Part shown: positions 44,226-53,352 of the stretch, piece by piece
Numbering within the stretch: position 1 is the first letter of the stretch
How the letters are laid out: every line of letters begins with the position of its first letter
Source: an uncultured Lamprocystis sp.
Lineage (GTDB): Bacteria > Pseudomonadota > Gammaproteobacteria > Chromatiales > Chromatiaceae
Direction of reading: 5' to 3'
Assembly: GCF_903933125.1 (NCBI RefSeq)
Contig: NZ_CAIZIZ010000098.1
Coordinates: forward strand, 1 to 60,019
Length of the DNA: 60,019 nt
Notes under the pieces: model-generated
The model's input: the letters and a program-made list of their open reading frames with translations, nothing else
Databases searched by the model: none
What the model was told of the DNA's origin: nothing
Program-made: the position numbers and the translations under genes

Positions 44226-45986
44226 ATGACCCGGTTCGTACTCAACCCCGCCCTGAGCTGGCTGACGCCCTTCATGAAATGGGCGCCGGGCCTGACCCGC
44301 CGCGATGCCAAGGCCGACCTCATTGCCGCTCTGACCGGCGCCATCGTCGTGCTGCCGCAAGGCGTCGCCTTCGCCGTCATCGCCGGCATGCCGCCCCAGT
44401 ACGGACTCTACGCCGGCATGATCCCGGCCATCATCGCCGCGCTCTTCGGCTCGTCGCGGCACCTGGTCTCGGGGCCAACCACCGCCGCCTCGGTGGTCCT
44501 GTTCTCCGCCCTGTCCGGATTCGCGACACCGGGTTCGGCTGACTACGTGATGTTGGCCCTGACACTCACCTTCATGGTCGGGGTCATCGAGCTCTCCCTC
44601 GGCTTGGCGCGGATGGGCGCCCTGGTCAATTTCATCTCACACTCGGTCGTGGTCGGTTTTACCGCCGCCGCCGCCGTGCTGATTGCGGCGAAGCAGCTCA
44701 AATACTTTTTTGGCGTCGACATGAACAGTGCCGGACACCTCCATGAGATCCTCATCGAGTTCGGCCGCCATGTGATTGAGATCAGCCCGGCGGAGACCCT
44801 GGTCGCCGCGGTGACCCTGCTAACCGGCATCGCGGTCAAACGCTGGGTCCCGCGCATCCCCTACATGATCGTGGCCATGCTGGTGGGGAGCCTGCTCGCG
44901 ACCGCCATGAACCGGTGGTTCGGTGACTTCTTCGGGGACGCCATCGCCACCGTAGGCGCGCTGCCGAGTACGCTGCCGCCGCTCTCGGCGCCCACCCTGA
45001 CGCTGGAGAATATCCGCGACCTGGCACCCACGGCGCTGGCGGTCACCCTCTTTGCACTCACCGAGGCGGTCTCGATCGGCCGCTCCCTGGCCGCTCGCGG
45101 CGGTTACCGCATCGACGGCAATCAGGAGTTCATCGGCCAGGGTCTGTCGAACATCGCCGGCTCTTTCTTCTCCGGCTATGTGGCGACCGGCTCCTTCAAC
45201 CGCAGCGGCGTCAATTACGAGGCCGGCGCCCGGACCCCGTTGGCGGCGATCCTGGGCGGTGTGTTCCTGATGGCCATTGTGCTCCTGGTCGCGCCGCTGG
45301 CGAGCTACCTGCCCAAAGCGGCCATGGCCGGCGTGCTCTTCCTGGTCGCCTGGGGGCTGATCGACTTCAAGGAGATCCGTCACATCCTGCATTCGTCGAT
45401 GCGCGAAACCTCAGTCTTTCTGGTCACCTTCGCCGCCGCGCTCTTCCTGGAACTCACCTTCGCCATCTTTGCCGGAGTGCTGCTGTCGCTGGTCCTCTAT
45501 CTGGAGCGCACCTCGCGCCCGCGCATCGTGACCCGTACACCGGACCCGCGTTCGCCGGGGCGCGCCTTCTCCAGCGATCCCGAGCTCACGCAATGCCCCC
45601 AACTGCGCTTCCTGCGGCTTGATGGATCGCTGTTCTTCGGCTCGGTTCCCCATGTCCAGGACGCCTTCGATCGTCTGCGCGCCGAGCATCCCGAACAGAA
45701 GCACCTTGCCCTGATCGCCAGCGGGATCAATTTCGTCGACCTCCAGGGCGCGGAAGCCCTGACGGATGAAGCCCAGCAGCGCCGCGCGAACGGAGGCGAC
45801 ATGTATCTGATCAAGGTCAAACAGCGCGTGTGGGACATGCTGGGTCAGTGCGGTTGTATGGAGGACCGCGACGATCGCAACGTCTTCCAGTCCAAGGAAG
45901 CAGCCATCCGCGGAATCTACCAGAAACTGGACAAATCGGTGTGCGCCACCTGCGAGGCGCACATCTTCAGCGAGTGCAGTCGCTGA
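44226..45986 (+). CDS. SulP-family anion transporter with STAS domain
   Basis: A 586-aa inner-membrane transporter for sulfate, bicarbonate or a related anion. The membrane domain (about 20-420) starts with DLIAALTGAIVVLPQGVAFAVIAGMPPQYGLYAGMIPAIIAALFGSS, the SulP signature. A C-terminal STAS domain covers about 460-550 (LRFLRLDGSLFFGSV; LIASGINFVDLQGAEAL). The tail ends with a CATCEAHIFSEC cysteine cluster, which is not part of STAS. ATG 44226 is chosen; the frame upstream is not conserved. Confidence 0.88.
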   Translation: MTRFVLNPALSWLTPFMKWAPGLTRRDAKADLIAALTGAIVVLPQGVAFAVIAGMPPQYGLYAGMIPAIIAALFGSSRHLVSGPTTAASVVLFSALSGFATPGSADYVMLALTLTFMVGVIELSLGLARMGALVNFISHSVVVGFTAAAAVLIAAKQLKYFFGVDMNSAGHLHEILIEFGRHVIEISPAETLVAAVTLLTGIAVKRWVPRIPYMIVAMLVGSLLATAMNRWFGDFFGDAIATVGALPSTLPPLSAPTLTLENIRDLAPTALAVTLFALTEAVSIGRSLAARGGYRIDGNQEFIGQGLSNIAGSFFSGYVATGSFNRSGVNYEAGARTPLAAILGGVFLMAIVLLVAPLASYLPKAAMAGVLFLVAWGLIDFKEIRHILHSSMRETSVFLVTFAAALFLELTFAIFAGVLLSLVLYLERTSRPRIVTRTPDPRSPGRAFSSDPELTQCPQLRFLRLDGSLFFGSVPHVQDAFDRLRAEHPEQKHLALIASGINFVDLQGAEALTDEAQQRRANGGDMYLIKVKQRVWDMLGQCGCMEDRDDRNVFQSKEAAIRGIYQKLDKSVCATCEAHIFSECSR

Positions 45987-46036
45987 GCCAAGCAGCCAGC
46001 CGCCTCGAACTCGCGCTGGCTGTGACTGCCGGCTGC

Positions 46037-46852
46037 TCACAACGCGCCGCTGACCTCGTGGGTCCACACCTGGAAGCTCTTCAGCGTATTGGGGCCGAAG
46101 GTGTTGGTGAGTGCGACATCCGCCGCATCGCGTCCGCGCGCGATCAACACCCGGCCGATCCGTGGTGAGTTGTTGCGGGCGTCGAAGGTATGCCACTGGC
46201 CGCCCAGGTAGACTTCGAACCAGGCGGCGAAATCCATCGGGCTATAGGGCGGCGGCTGCCCGATGTCGCTCAGATAGCCGGTGCAGTAGCGGGCCGGGAT
46301 ATTCATGCAGCGGCAGAAGGCGACCGCCAGATGCGTAAAGTCGCGGCAGACGCCGACCCGCTCGTTAAAGGCTTCCCAGGCCGTTCGGGTGGCCCGCGCG
46401 TGCGCGTAACCGAAGGTGATGTGCTGATGAACAAAGTCGCAAATCGCCTGAACGCGCCCCCAACCCAGGGGTGCCGTGTGGAACAGCGCCCAGGCCGCCT
46501 CGGACAGCAGATCGGTTTCGCAATACCGGCTGCCCAGGAGGAACAGCAGGGTTTCTTCGGGCAGTTCCGGCACCAGGTGCTGGTGGGCTGAGGGAACGAC
46601 CGGATCACGCTCACCCCGATCGTTCACCACCGCATCGGTCGACAGCCGCAGCTCGCCCTTGGGCGCGACGATGCGGCTGCACCAGTTGCCGAAGCTATCG
46701 CGATAGGCGGTGATCGGGACGGACGGACGGGTGATCAGATGATCGGGCACCACAAGATCGGAGGCGCGCGTGAAATGGATGTGCAGCGACAACAGCATCG
46801 GTGTCGGCTGCGGGCAGTCATAGATCAATTCATAACCGACCCGGATGTGCAT
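46037..46852 (-). CDS. Transglutaminase-like cysteine protease family protein
   Basis: A 271-aa protein of the bacterial transglutaminase-like superfamily, with an N-terminal β-rich domain (MHIRVGYELIYDCPQPTPMLLSL) and a C-terminal papain-like core. The catalytic Cys is in NERVGVCRDFTHLAVAFCR. The D of the triad is in WHTFDARNN. The usual His of HAW reads AAW here (MDFAAWFEVYLGG), so catalysis may rely on another His, such as the W-H before TFDAR, or be lost. Probable role: peptidase or peptide modification, unknown substrate. Confidence 0.72.
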   Translation of the reverse strand: MHIRVGYELIYDCPQPTPMLLSLHIHFTRASDLVVPDHLITRPSVPITAYRDSFGNWCSRIVAPKGELRLSTDAVVNDRGERDPVVPSAHQHLVPELPEETLLFLLGSRYCETDLLSEAAWALFHTAPLGWGRVQAICDFVHQHITFGYAHARATRTAWEAFNERVGVCRDFTHLAVAFCRCMNIPARYCTGYLSDIGQPPPYSPMDFAAWFEVYLGGQWHTFDARNNSPRIGRVLIARGRDAADVALTNTFGPNTLKSFQVWTHEVSGAL

Positions 46853-47073
46853 GATGAGCCTCTATCAGACAGGTGATTGGTGCCACAGTTGGTCCGGCGA
46901 ACCGGATTCACGCGCGTGATCACCGTTAAGGCCCCGCGGGGCACAGTAGTCAAACCCAGAGTAACACCCCCGCCGTGCTGGTGACATCGCGTTGCGACCG
47001 TGAAGCGGATCTCCGGCGGCCGGCTGTGTCATCATTCCTCCAGGCATCACCCCGACTCGAGCAGGAGAGTGCA

Positions 47074-48567
47074 ATGAACAAATCAGGCTTGCGGTTTGAC
47101 TTGAGCTTTGCCGTGCCGCGGGGCACGCATCCGCGCGACGACACTGATCCGTTTCGGATTTTGATCCTTGGCGGATTCAGCGGCAAGGCCGAGGTACCGC
47201 TCGCGCAGCGCCGGCCCATCGGCGTCGACATCGACACCCTCGAACAGGTTTTTGCCCGGCTCGCGCCCCGGATCGCGCTCACACTTGGAGGCGAGCCCCT
47301 GACCATCGAGTTGCATTCGCTCGACGACTTCCATCCCGACCGCCTGTTCGCGCGGTTCGCCCCCTTTGGTGCACTGCGTCAACTGCGCGCGGAGATCCTG
47401 GACCCCACGCAGTTTCGCCGCGCCGCGGCGGCACTCGGTGCCGCGCCCAAGAGCGCCGCGGCGGCCACCACCGAGACCGCACGCGAGGACACCGGCGCCG
47501 ACCTCGAACGTCTGCTCGGACGCCAACCGACCGCCGCGACCACCACCGCGGGGACGGTCGATCTCAGCGGTTGGCTGCGCGAGCTGGTGGGACAACAGAG
47601 CGTTCCCGACATTGCCGACGAACAACAGGCACTGCTCGCCATGGTCGACGCGGCCCTCGGCGAACTGATGCGCCGCGTCCTGCACGACCCGGCCTTCCAG
47701 TCGCTCGAAGCCCGGTGGCGCGGCGTCGAACGGCTGGTGCGCGACCTGGAACTCGGCGAGTCGCTGCATCTGTTCCTACTCGACGCCGCGCGCGACGAAC
47801 TGGCGTACGACCTCCAGACCCATGCGGCCGATCTGTCGCGGTCAGCGCTGCATGGCCACCTGTGCGGGCCTCAGACCGAAGCACCTGACGGCAAGCGCTG
47901 GTCACTACTGGCCGCCGATCTAAGTTTTGGCGCCGACCTCGACGAATTGCAACTGCTCGCCGCGCTCGGCGCACTGGCCGGACGGGCTGGCGCACCTCTG
48001 CTCGCCGCGGCAACGCCGTCCTTGCTCGGCGCAACGGCGGTCGACCAAATGATCGATTCGCGGACCTGGCAGCCGCTCGATACCGACACCGCGGCCTTCT
48101 GGCAAGCCCTGCGCCAGAGTCCGATGGCGCCGTGGATCGGCCTCGCGCTGCCGCGCATCCTGTTGCGCCAGCCCTACGGCACGCACAGTGACCCGATCAC
48201 CGCCTTCGCCTTCGAGGAACTGCCGGTACGCGAGCACGCGGGCTACCTGTGGGGTAACCCGGCATTCGGACTCGCGCTCCTGGCGGCGCAAGCCTTTACC
48301 GAATCCGGCTGGGACATGGATCTGGACGCCGGCCTGGACATCGGCGACCTGCCCAGCCACATTTACCGCGAAGACGGCGAGCCCCATCAGCAACCCTGCG
48401 CCGAAGTCGCGATGGGCGAATCGGCCGGCACGGCCTTACTCGGGCAGGGACTCATCCCACTGCTGAGCTATCGCAACCGCAACGCCGTGCGCCTCCTGCG
48501 CTGGCAGTCGATCGCCGACCCGGCGCAGCCGCTGCGTGGGGCCTGGGTGGGCATCGCTCGACCTTGA
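47074..48567 (+). CDS. Orphan type VI secretion sheath protein (TssB-TssC-like fusion)
   Basis: A 497-aa protein with an N-terminal TssB/VipA-like part (about 1-110: LSFAVPRG, DPFRILILGGFSGKAE, SLDDFHPDRLFARFAP). A low-complexity Ala/Thr linker follows. The C-terminal part is TssC/VipB-like (LMRRVLHDPAFQSLEARWRGVERLVRDLE; the later TAFAFEELP and LLSYRNRNAVRLLR). ATG 47074 is set by AGGAG at 47063-47067. No other T6SS gene (tssJ-M, hcp, clpV, vgrG) is in the window, so it is an isolated sheath-like protein of unknown assembly. Confidence 0.72.
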   Translation: MNKSGLRFDLSFAVPRGTHPRDDTDPFRILILGGFSGKAEVPLAQRRPIGVDIDTLEQVFARLAPRIALTLGGEPLTIELHSLDDFHPDRLFARFAPFGALRQLRAEILDPTQFRRAAAALGAAPKSAAAATTETAREDTGADLERLLGRQPTAATTTAGTVDLSGWLRELVGQQSVPDIADEQQALLAMVDAALGELMRRVLHDPAFQSLEARWRGVERLVRDLELGESLHLFLLDAARDELAYDLQTHAADLSRSALHGHLCGPQTEAPDGKRWSLLAADLSFGADLDELQLLAALGALAGRAGAPLLAAATPSLLGATAVDQMIDSRTWQPLDTDTAAFWQALRQSPMAPWIGLALPRILLRQPYGTHSDPITAFAFEELPVREHAGYLWGNPAFGLALLAAQAFTESGWDMDLDAGLDIGDLPSHIYREDGEPHQQPCAEVAMGESAGTALLGQGLIPLLSYRNRNAVRLLRWQSIADPAQPLRGAWVGIARP

Positions 48568-48612
48568 TCGCGACCGCAGGGACGCGACAGTCACCATCAG
48601 GACGAAACCGTT

Positions 48613-49926
48613 CTAGCGAAACAAACTGCCTTGCACCGGCCGGTCCGCCGCCGCTCGATACCGCACCGGCCGCACCATCTTCTCCACCACCCCCTCCTCC
48701 ATCAACCGCGCCAGCCATTTCTTTGCCTGTGCCGCCGGTACGTTCAACTCATCAGCGATCTCGGCCTCGGTCTTTGGCTCAGGCATCCGTTCGATCAGTG
48801 ACCGCACGGTTGCAAACAGTTCCTCTGCGGGGGTCAGACGGGTTCCCGATACCTTTACTCCATCGCTCGGACTGACTGCCCCCAATTCAGTGCTGGTGTT
48901 TGTCGCCTGAAGCGGGAGATTCGGTGCGCCGGGTGCCACGACGCCTGGATCCCGCGACGGTCGCACCCATTCGGCGTCGGCGCTTAGCACTTCGATCAGG
49001 TCCTCGGCCAGCTTGGGCTCAGGCCAGGGCAAGGCCCCTGCCTGTAGCAAAGCTTGGAGCCCTTGGCTCATCTCCCCGGTGGCGCGGACATAGACGGGAA
49101 CCAGTCGATACTTCTGCAATTGCTCACTGGCCCCAGCCCAGGTGCCGCCCTTCTTGTAATCCGAACTGACGACCAAGGCGGCGTCGGCCAGGGCGTAGAT
49201 GAGCTTGTTACGCTGCATGGCGTTGCCGACGTTGAAGCCGGCCGAGGGATCATAGGGTGAGATCAGCACCAATCGCTCCTCCAGCAGGAGGTTGCGATGC
49301 TCGCGATTGAGGGCGGTGCTCTCCAGACTGTCCGCGAGAACGCCGATGGCCTGTCCTTCCGCCTGAAGTGCCCCGCGCATGGCGGCTTGGTCGATGCCGC
49401 GAGCGGCGCCGGAGACCAGCGTCCGGCGGGCCTTGGCGGCGAGTCGGCCGACGCCTTCGGTGTACTCGATCAGGGCCTGATCCACATGGCGCGAGCCGAC
49501 GACGGCGAGCCCGCCGGTTTCGAGCCGCAGCGAGTTCCCGCAGCCATAGAGAATCGCCGGCGCGTCGTCCCTGAGCCGCGACTTGAGTCGTCGGGGATAG
49601 GCGGCATCGGCACGACTGACAACCCAGATGGCGCGGGCGTGCCAGCGTTCGAGCGCCTGACTCAACTGAAAGCCGCGATCGAGCAAAGTACGCAGTCGCT
49701 CGCAATCGATCTGAGGGGCACACGCCTCGCCCAGGGCTGCGCAGAGGGTCGCGGCGTTCGGCCCGAGCAGGTCCGACGGCTGGCGCTCTTGCTCGCGCAG
49801 GGACTGGGCGACCCGTTTGTACTGGCCTGGGGTCAGGAGATCGGCGGCGGTCTTGCCCCGCCCGATGATGAGCGGCGCGGTCAGGAGCAGGATGGCTTGG
49901 GTGTTGGGTGAGAGTGCATCGTTCAT
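48613..49926 (-). CDS. DprA/Smf-like SLOG-domain protein
   Basis: A 437-aa Rossmann-fold DprA-like protein. The SLOG core (about 145-300) has [52 protein letters not shown] and [16 protein letters not shown]-terminal winged helix (about 375-430, [27 protein letters not shown]) resembles the DprA DML1-like domain. It is longer than housekeeping DprA and lies in ATGA overlap with the phosphoribosyltransferase gene upstream, not next to topA. It is a probable nucleotide or DNA sensor of a conflict system rather than a transformation factor. Confidence 0.75.
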   Translation of the reverse strand: MNDALSPNTQAILLLTAPLIIGRGKTAADLLTPGQYKRVAQSLREQERQPSDLLGPNAATLCAALGEACAPQIDCERLRTLLDRGFQLSQALERWHARAIWVVSRADAAYPRRLKSRLRDDAPAILYGCGNSLRLETGGLAVVGSRHVDQALIEYTEGVGRLAAKARRTLVSGAARGIDQAAMRGALQAEGQAIGVLADSLESTALNREHRNLLLEERLVLISPYDPSAGFNVGNAMQRNKLIYALADAALVVSSDYKKGGTWAGASEQLQKYRLVPVYVRATGEMSQGLQALLQAGALPWPEPKLAEDLIEVLSADAEWVRPSRDPGVVAPGAPNLPLQATNTSTELGAVSPSDGVKVSGTRLTPAEELFATVRSLIERMPEPKTEAEIADELNVPAAQAKKWLARLMEEGVVEKMVRPVRYRAAADRPVQGSLFR

Positions 49927-50876
49927 TCGTCGTGTCCGGTTAGCGCCAAGGCCAGCGGCCACACCGGGCCGCTGCCGTGTCGGCGCAGCAGCCAGGCCGC
50001 CACCGTGACGGTCCAGCGAGAGTCCACCATGTCATCGACGAGCAGGACCGGGCCGCCGGGGAGGGTCTCTCGGATCGCGAGCGAGCCGTCAAGGTTGAGT
50101 GCCTGCTGAGCGCTGTTGGCCATGGTCTTCTGTGCCGGCCGCTCGGCGGTTTTCTCAAGGACCGCATGAAACGGGAGTCCGAGCGCCTTTGCAAGCCGCC
50201 GGGCGAGGTCCGGCACCAGATCGGGGTGTCGCAGCGATGGAATGCAGGTGACCCAGGCGGGGGCGGGTTGCGGATGCCAAGTCTGAAGCAACCCGACACA
50301 AGCGGTGACCAGGTCATCGGAGAAGTGGCGGTCCTGGTACTTTCCCTGACGCACCAGATCACCCCAGCCGGCGTCGCCCCAGGCGCACAGGGAGCGGCCC
50401 TCCTGAGCGCGGCGGTTGGAATCGATGTCGCCTCGGACCAGGAATTGCGGCAGGCCGCCCGCAGGCCACTTCTTGCGCGGCTCAAAGCGGAGGCTGGTGC
50501 GGCGCAGGAAGGCGACTGCCTCGCGCACAAGGCCGGCCGATGCCGTCGTGGGCAGCGGCGGCAGCCTTGGGGCTTGGACCAGACCGGGCTCGCCGTCCAG
50601 GGCACGGATCAGAAACGCCATGTGGCCGGACTCCAGGCTGACGTAGTCCTGCATCTGCTGCTGCTCGGCCCGACGTAACGCAGTCAGGCGTTTCGCACGT
50701 TCCCAGAACCCTTGCCCCAGTCGTGCAGCGATCAATTGCCATTTGGAACCGTGCTTTACGATGGGCGCGGGGGACTCCAGGGACAGTAAGTCCATGGTCT
50801 TCTGGATGCGTCCGCGACTCAGGTTCACCAATGCCTCCAGTTCCGGGACCGACAGGCCGCTTGGATGCTGCTCCAA
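49923..50876 (-). pseudogene. C-terminal part of a RecQ-like helicase/phosphoribosyltransferase gene
   Basis: This open frame can start only at a TTG (50876). It encodes a winged-helix segment (LEQHPSGLSVPELEALVNLSRGR), a helical region and a type I phosphoribosyltransferase domain with the PRPP loop [13 protein letters not shown]. Proteins that join a RecQ-like helicase to this PRTase are known to me from proteobacteria. The N-terminal half is in another frame at 50482-51306, and the helicase core between them is missing. It could still be translated as a separate PRTase, since the DprA-like gene is coupled to its stop. Confidence 0.6.
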
Positions 50877-51306
50877 CCCGTGAGGCTATGTGTGCCAACA
50901 CCTCGCGGATAAAACGTGGGCTCGCCAGTTGCTTTGGGTGGATGAGCAGGATATCGAACGCGTCAGCGAGGAGGCGGGCGACGATCTGCGGCCTGTCATC
51001 CTCATTGTCCGAGTTGATGGTTTCGGCCCGCACACCCATGCGCGCTGCGGCGGCAATCTGGTTCCGCATGAGCGACAACAGCGGCGAAATGAGCAAGGCC
51101 GGGCCCTGCCCAGCTTCACGCAACAGCTTGACAGCGATGAAGTAGACGAAACTCTTGCCCCAGCCTGTCTTCTGAACTACGAGCAGGCGCCCCGCCCCGG
51201 CGACGACCGCACGAATCGCGTCCTCCTGCCCCTCACGAAACTGGGCATTGGGGATACCGGAACCGAAGCGAAGCAGTTCGAGAGCGCGCTGCGGGTTGTA
51301 CACCAT
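50877..51306 (-). pseudogene. N-terminal part of a broken RecQ-like DNA helicase gene
   Basis: The first about 142 residues are a RecQ-like helicase start: FREGQEDAIRAVVAG, Walker A QKTGWGKS, ALLISPLLSLMRNQ (motif Ia) and DAFDILLIHPKQLASPRF (motif Ib). It runs to HIASRVG and then out of frame. The DEAH box and motifs III-VI are absent; the frame shifts into the PRTase piece near 50876. The same frame stays open to 50482 but with no similarity. An internal deletion of about 1 kb is the simplest explanation. ATG 51306 is the operon start. Confidence 0.65.
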
Positions 51307-51651
51307 AGTGGCGATCCATACTCGTTGTAATCACGAAACCTGATCGACCGACGGCGTACGATCATACCCGAGCGACCCACGTCGGGCAGAACGACGCGGG
51401 CGGTTCCGCCGCTTCAGTGCCCGCGTACCGGCGGATCGCCCTGCGGGTATCCGCCTGTTGGAAACCGCCCACCTGCTGCGGTAGCCCATGAACGCCGAGC
51501 GTCTGCTGGTAGCGCTGTCCAGGGCGCGTTGAGAACCTGCCGCCGCGGTCCGTCTTGGCCTTCGCGGAGCAGGTTGGCGTTGGCGTTGAAGCCTGAAAGC
51601 AAACGCGTCGCGGTATTCCAGCCGGAGTTCGTGGAAGACCTGAGCAAAGTC
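51307..51651. other. 345-bp region without an intact gene
   Basis: This holds the upstream region of the helicase operon, a hairpin-forming GGCGGAT/ATCCGCC repeat near 51430-51453, and a possible toxin-gene scrap at 51598-51645. The other open frames here have no recognisable similarity. Confidence 0.4.
51598..51645 (+). pseudogene. Possible YoeB/Txe toxin fragment
   Basis: The plus frame reads SKRVAVFQPEFVEDLS, which resembles the N-terminus of Txe/YoeB-family toxins. It continues without family similarity after this and has no start codon of its own. Only 16 codons support it, so it may be chance. Confidence 0.22.
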
Positions 51652-51939
51652 TCAGCACACGGCATAGCGCCGCACGTCCAAGGCGGCCGCCAGCAGGGGT
51701 TGGGACTGCGCCACCAAGGCGTTGAGGTGCGGGGTTTCAAGGTGGGCGTTGATCGCCGCAGCGTCTGTCCATTCCTCGACAAAGGTGAAGTCGGTCGGGT
51801 CCGCTGCATTCTGAAGCAATTCATAACGCAGACAGCCGGACTCCTGGCGGGTCGGCGCCAGCATGCCCAGCAAGAGGGTACGCAGTTCGTCCACGCACTC
51901 CGGACGGGCGACGAAACGGGCGACAATGTGAACGGTCAT
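51652..51939 (-). CDS. Antibiotic biosynthesis monooxygenase (ABM, YgiN-like)
   Basis: A 95-aa ferredoxin-like ABM-domain protein. MTVHIVARFVARPECVDELRTLLLGMLAPTRQESGCLRYELLQ and FTFVEEWTDAAAINAHLETPHL follow the family pattern, where ESGC-YE and E-W are conserved. Related proteins are quinol monooxygenases acting as dimers without cofactors. It is a single gene upstream of tRNA-Val, on the same strand. Confidence 0.85.
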   Translation of the reverse strand: MTVHIVARFVARPECVDELRTLLLGMLAPTRQESGCLRYELLQNAADPTDFTFVEEWTDAAAINAHLETPHLNALVAQSQPLLAAALDVRRYAVC

Positions 51940-52099
51940 ACAGGCGTCTCGGAAGGGTGATGGTTTAAGGCTGGAGAACGGGGCCGCGGGCTTCGGTGAC
52001 GACCTCGCCTTGCCAGTCCGTGTCGCAGCGATCCATCATGACCCGGTGTAGCCGCTCAAGAAAAAACCAGCCGAAGCTGGTTTACTTGAGACGCGGAAT

Positions 52100-52174
52100 T
52101 GGTGGGCGCGGCAGGGATCGAACCTGCGACCCTCCCCGTGTGAAGGGGATGCTCTCCCGCTGAGCTACGCGCCC
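52100..52174 (-). tRNA. tRNA-Val (CAC anticodon)
   Basis: A complete 75-nt cloverleaf on the minus strand. The acceptor stem GGGCGCG/CGCGCCC, D-arm GCTC/GAGC, anticodon stem TCCCC/GGGGA with loop TTCACAC (anticodon CAC) and T-arm GCAGG-TTCGATC-CCTGC are all present. CCA is encoded. Confidence 0.96.
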
Positions 52175-52253
52175 GAATCAGACCCATTATTGTAGCCGCG
52201 ACCTGCTGGACGGTCAAATCAGCGGCCGACTTTTTCGACCTTCACCGCCTCGG

Positions 52254-52610
52254 CTACAGGCGCTTCACGATCGGGTCGCGCTGCAGCCCCAGCGCCTGGG
52301 CGCCGAGTTTGAGGGCCTGATCGGCAAAGGTCTCCAGCTCGCCCCACCGATCGTCGCGATCCACCACCTCAGTGAGAGCCTCGCTAACGACACGCAACTG
52401 GTAGGCACCGTCCGCCCGATCCGGCGGTGCGGCCGGCTCGGCACAGACATAAAACACCGGCTCGCGCTGGCCCTGACGCACAAAGGCGAGAATATAGCGA
52501 TAGGTCCGGGCGTCGCCCGCGACAATCTCGCCCAGCAGGGTGGCGGCATAGCCGCCGATTTCATATCGGTGTTTGGGAATGGCGGTGGTGATCTGGGGGC
52601 GGTCTTGCAT
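52254..52610 (-). CDS. Hypothetical protein
   Basis: A 118-aa protein I do not recognise. MQDRPQITTAIPKHRYEIGGYAATLLGEIVAGDARTYRY suggests a β-rich N-terminal part. The C-terminal half is helical, ending LKLGAQALGLQRDPIVKRL. No signal peptide or membrane segment is seen. Start 52610 is chosen because the upstream frame runs into the hexanucleotide array. Coding character is supported by its third-position GC bias and regular amphipathic pattern. Confidence 0.55.
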   Translation of the reverse strand: MQDRPQITTAIPKHRYEIGGYAATLLGEIVAGDARTYRYILAFVRQGQREPVFYVCAEPAAPPDRADGAYQLRVVSEALTEVVDRDDRWGELETFADQALKLGAQALGLQRDPIVKRL

Positions 52611-52710
52611 CGCTGGGCTCCGGCAGCATTCGGGGGATCTGATTCTGCGGTAAGAAATCGTTCTCAAAAAAAGCCAATCAAGTCCCAGTGGGAGCGCCTT
52701 GGGCGTCTTA

Positions 52711-52739
52711 GTCGTTGTCGTTGTCGTTGTCGTAATCGA
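52711..52739. repeat. (TTGTCG)n array ending in TAATCGA
   Basis: GTCG followed by three TTGTCG units and then TAATCGA. The complementary array lies at 52937-52976. Confidence 0.7.
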
Positions 52740-52936
52740 GTTTACGATACCCGCGAAAATGGTCTCGCACAGCGTCCTTTCGCTGTCCGAGCGCTGCAAG
52801 AACCGCAACGCTTCGTTGATCCCGCGCGTCACGATCATAGCTTTTCAACCGCTTGGCGGCCTGGTATGCCCAAGCGACATCGCGAATCGAAACCCGACAG
52901 GCGTCGGGCTGCTCGTGCGAAAAATGAATCGCTTCT

Positions 52937-52976
<40 letters not shown>

Positions 52977-53016
52977 TTGTTTCTGCTTCGTTAGGAAAAT
53001 CTCAACAAACAGAACC

Positions 53017-53352
53017 TTATGAAACCCCTGCGTAGTCGATGGTAATCTCTTCGCCGGGCGCGATGGCGCGCGACGCGTAAAGATCGAACCGGTCAAACTC
53101 CGCATTGGGGTCATCGCTATGGTTCAGCCAGCGCAGCAGATTGCTCCCACGGCGCGCACTGAGTACGCCGCCCGCGGCATCGTAAATCCACAGTACATAG
53201 GTTCCGTCCTCCTCGACCTCGGATCCTTCGTAGGTGCCGATGAAATCACCCGCGTCGAAACCGACGCGGGCGAAACACCCGAAACCGTGAATCGCGGAGC
53301 GTGCCTTGCTCACCCGGTCCACGAGACGCCCGGACAGTCGCGTGCTGGTCAT
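53017..53352 (-). CDS. SET-domain protein (putative lysine methyltransferase)
   Basis: A 111-aa minimal SET domain. Motifs in order are SAIHGFGCFARVGFDAGDFIGTYEG (N-terminal SAM-binding glycine motif), LLRWLNHSDDPNAEF (the knot-forming NHS.xxN motif) and APGEEITIDYAG (EEI.xDY). All signature residues are present. Targets of stand-alone bacterial SET proteins are mostly unknown. Its start overlaps the stop of the lipoprotein gene (ATGA), so it is translationally coupled to it. Confidence 0.85.
   Translation of the reverse strand: MTSTRLSGRLVDRVSKARSAIHGFGCFARVGFDAGDFIGTYEGSEVEEDGTYVLWIYDAAGGVLSARRGSNLLRWLNHSDDPNAEFDRFDLYASRAIAPGEEITIDYAGVS

Noticed and set aside
51362-51658. 98-aa minus-strand open frame
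   Set aside because: No recognisable domain and no ribosome binding site; composition looks like non-coding GC-rich sequence.
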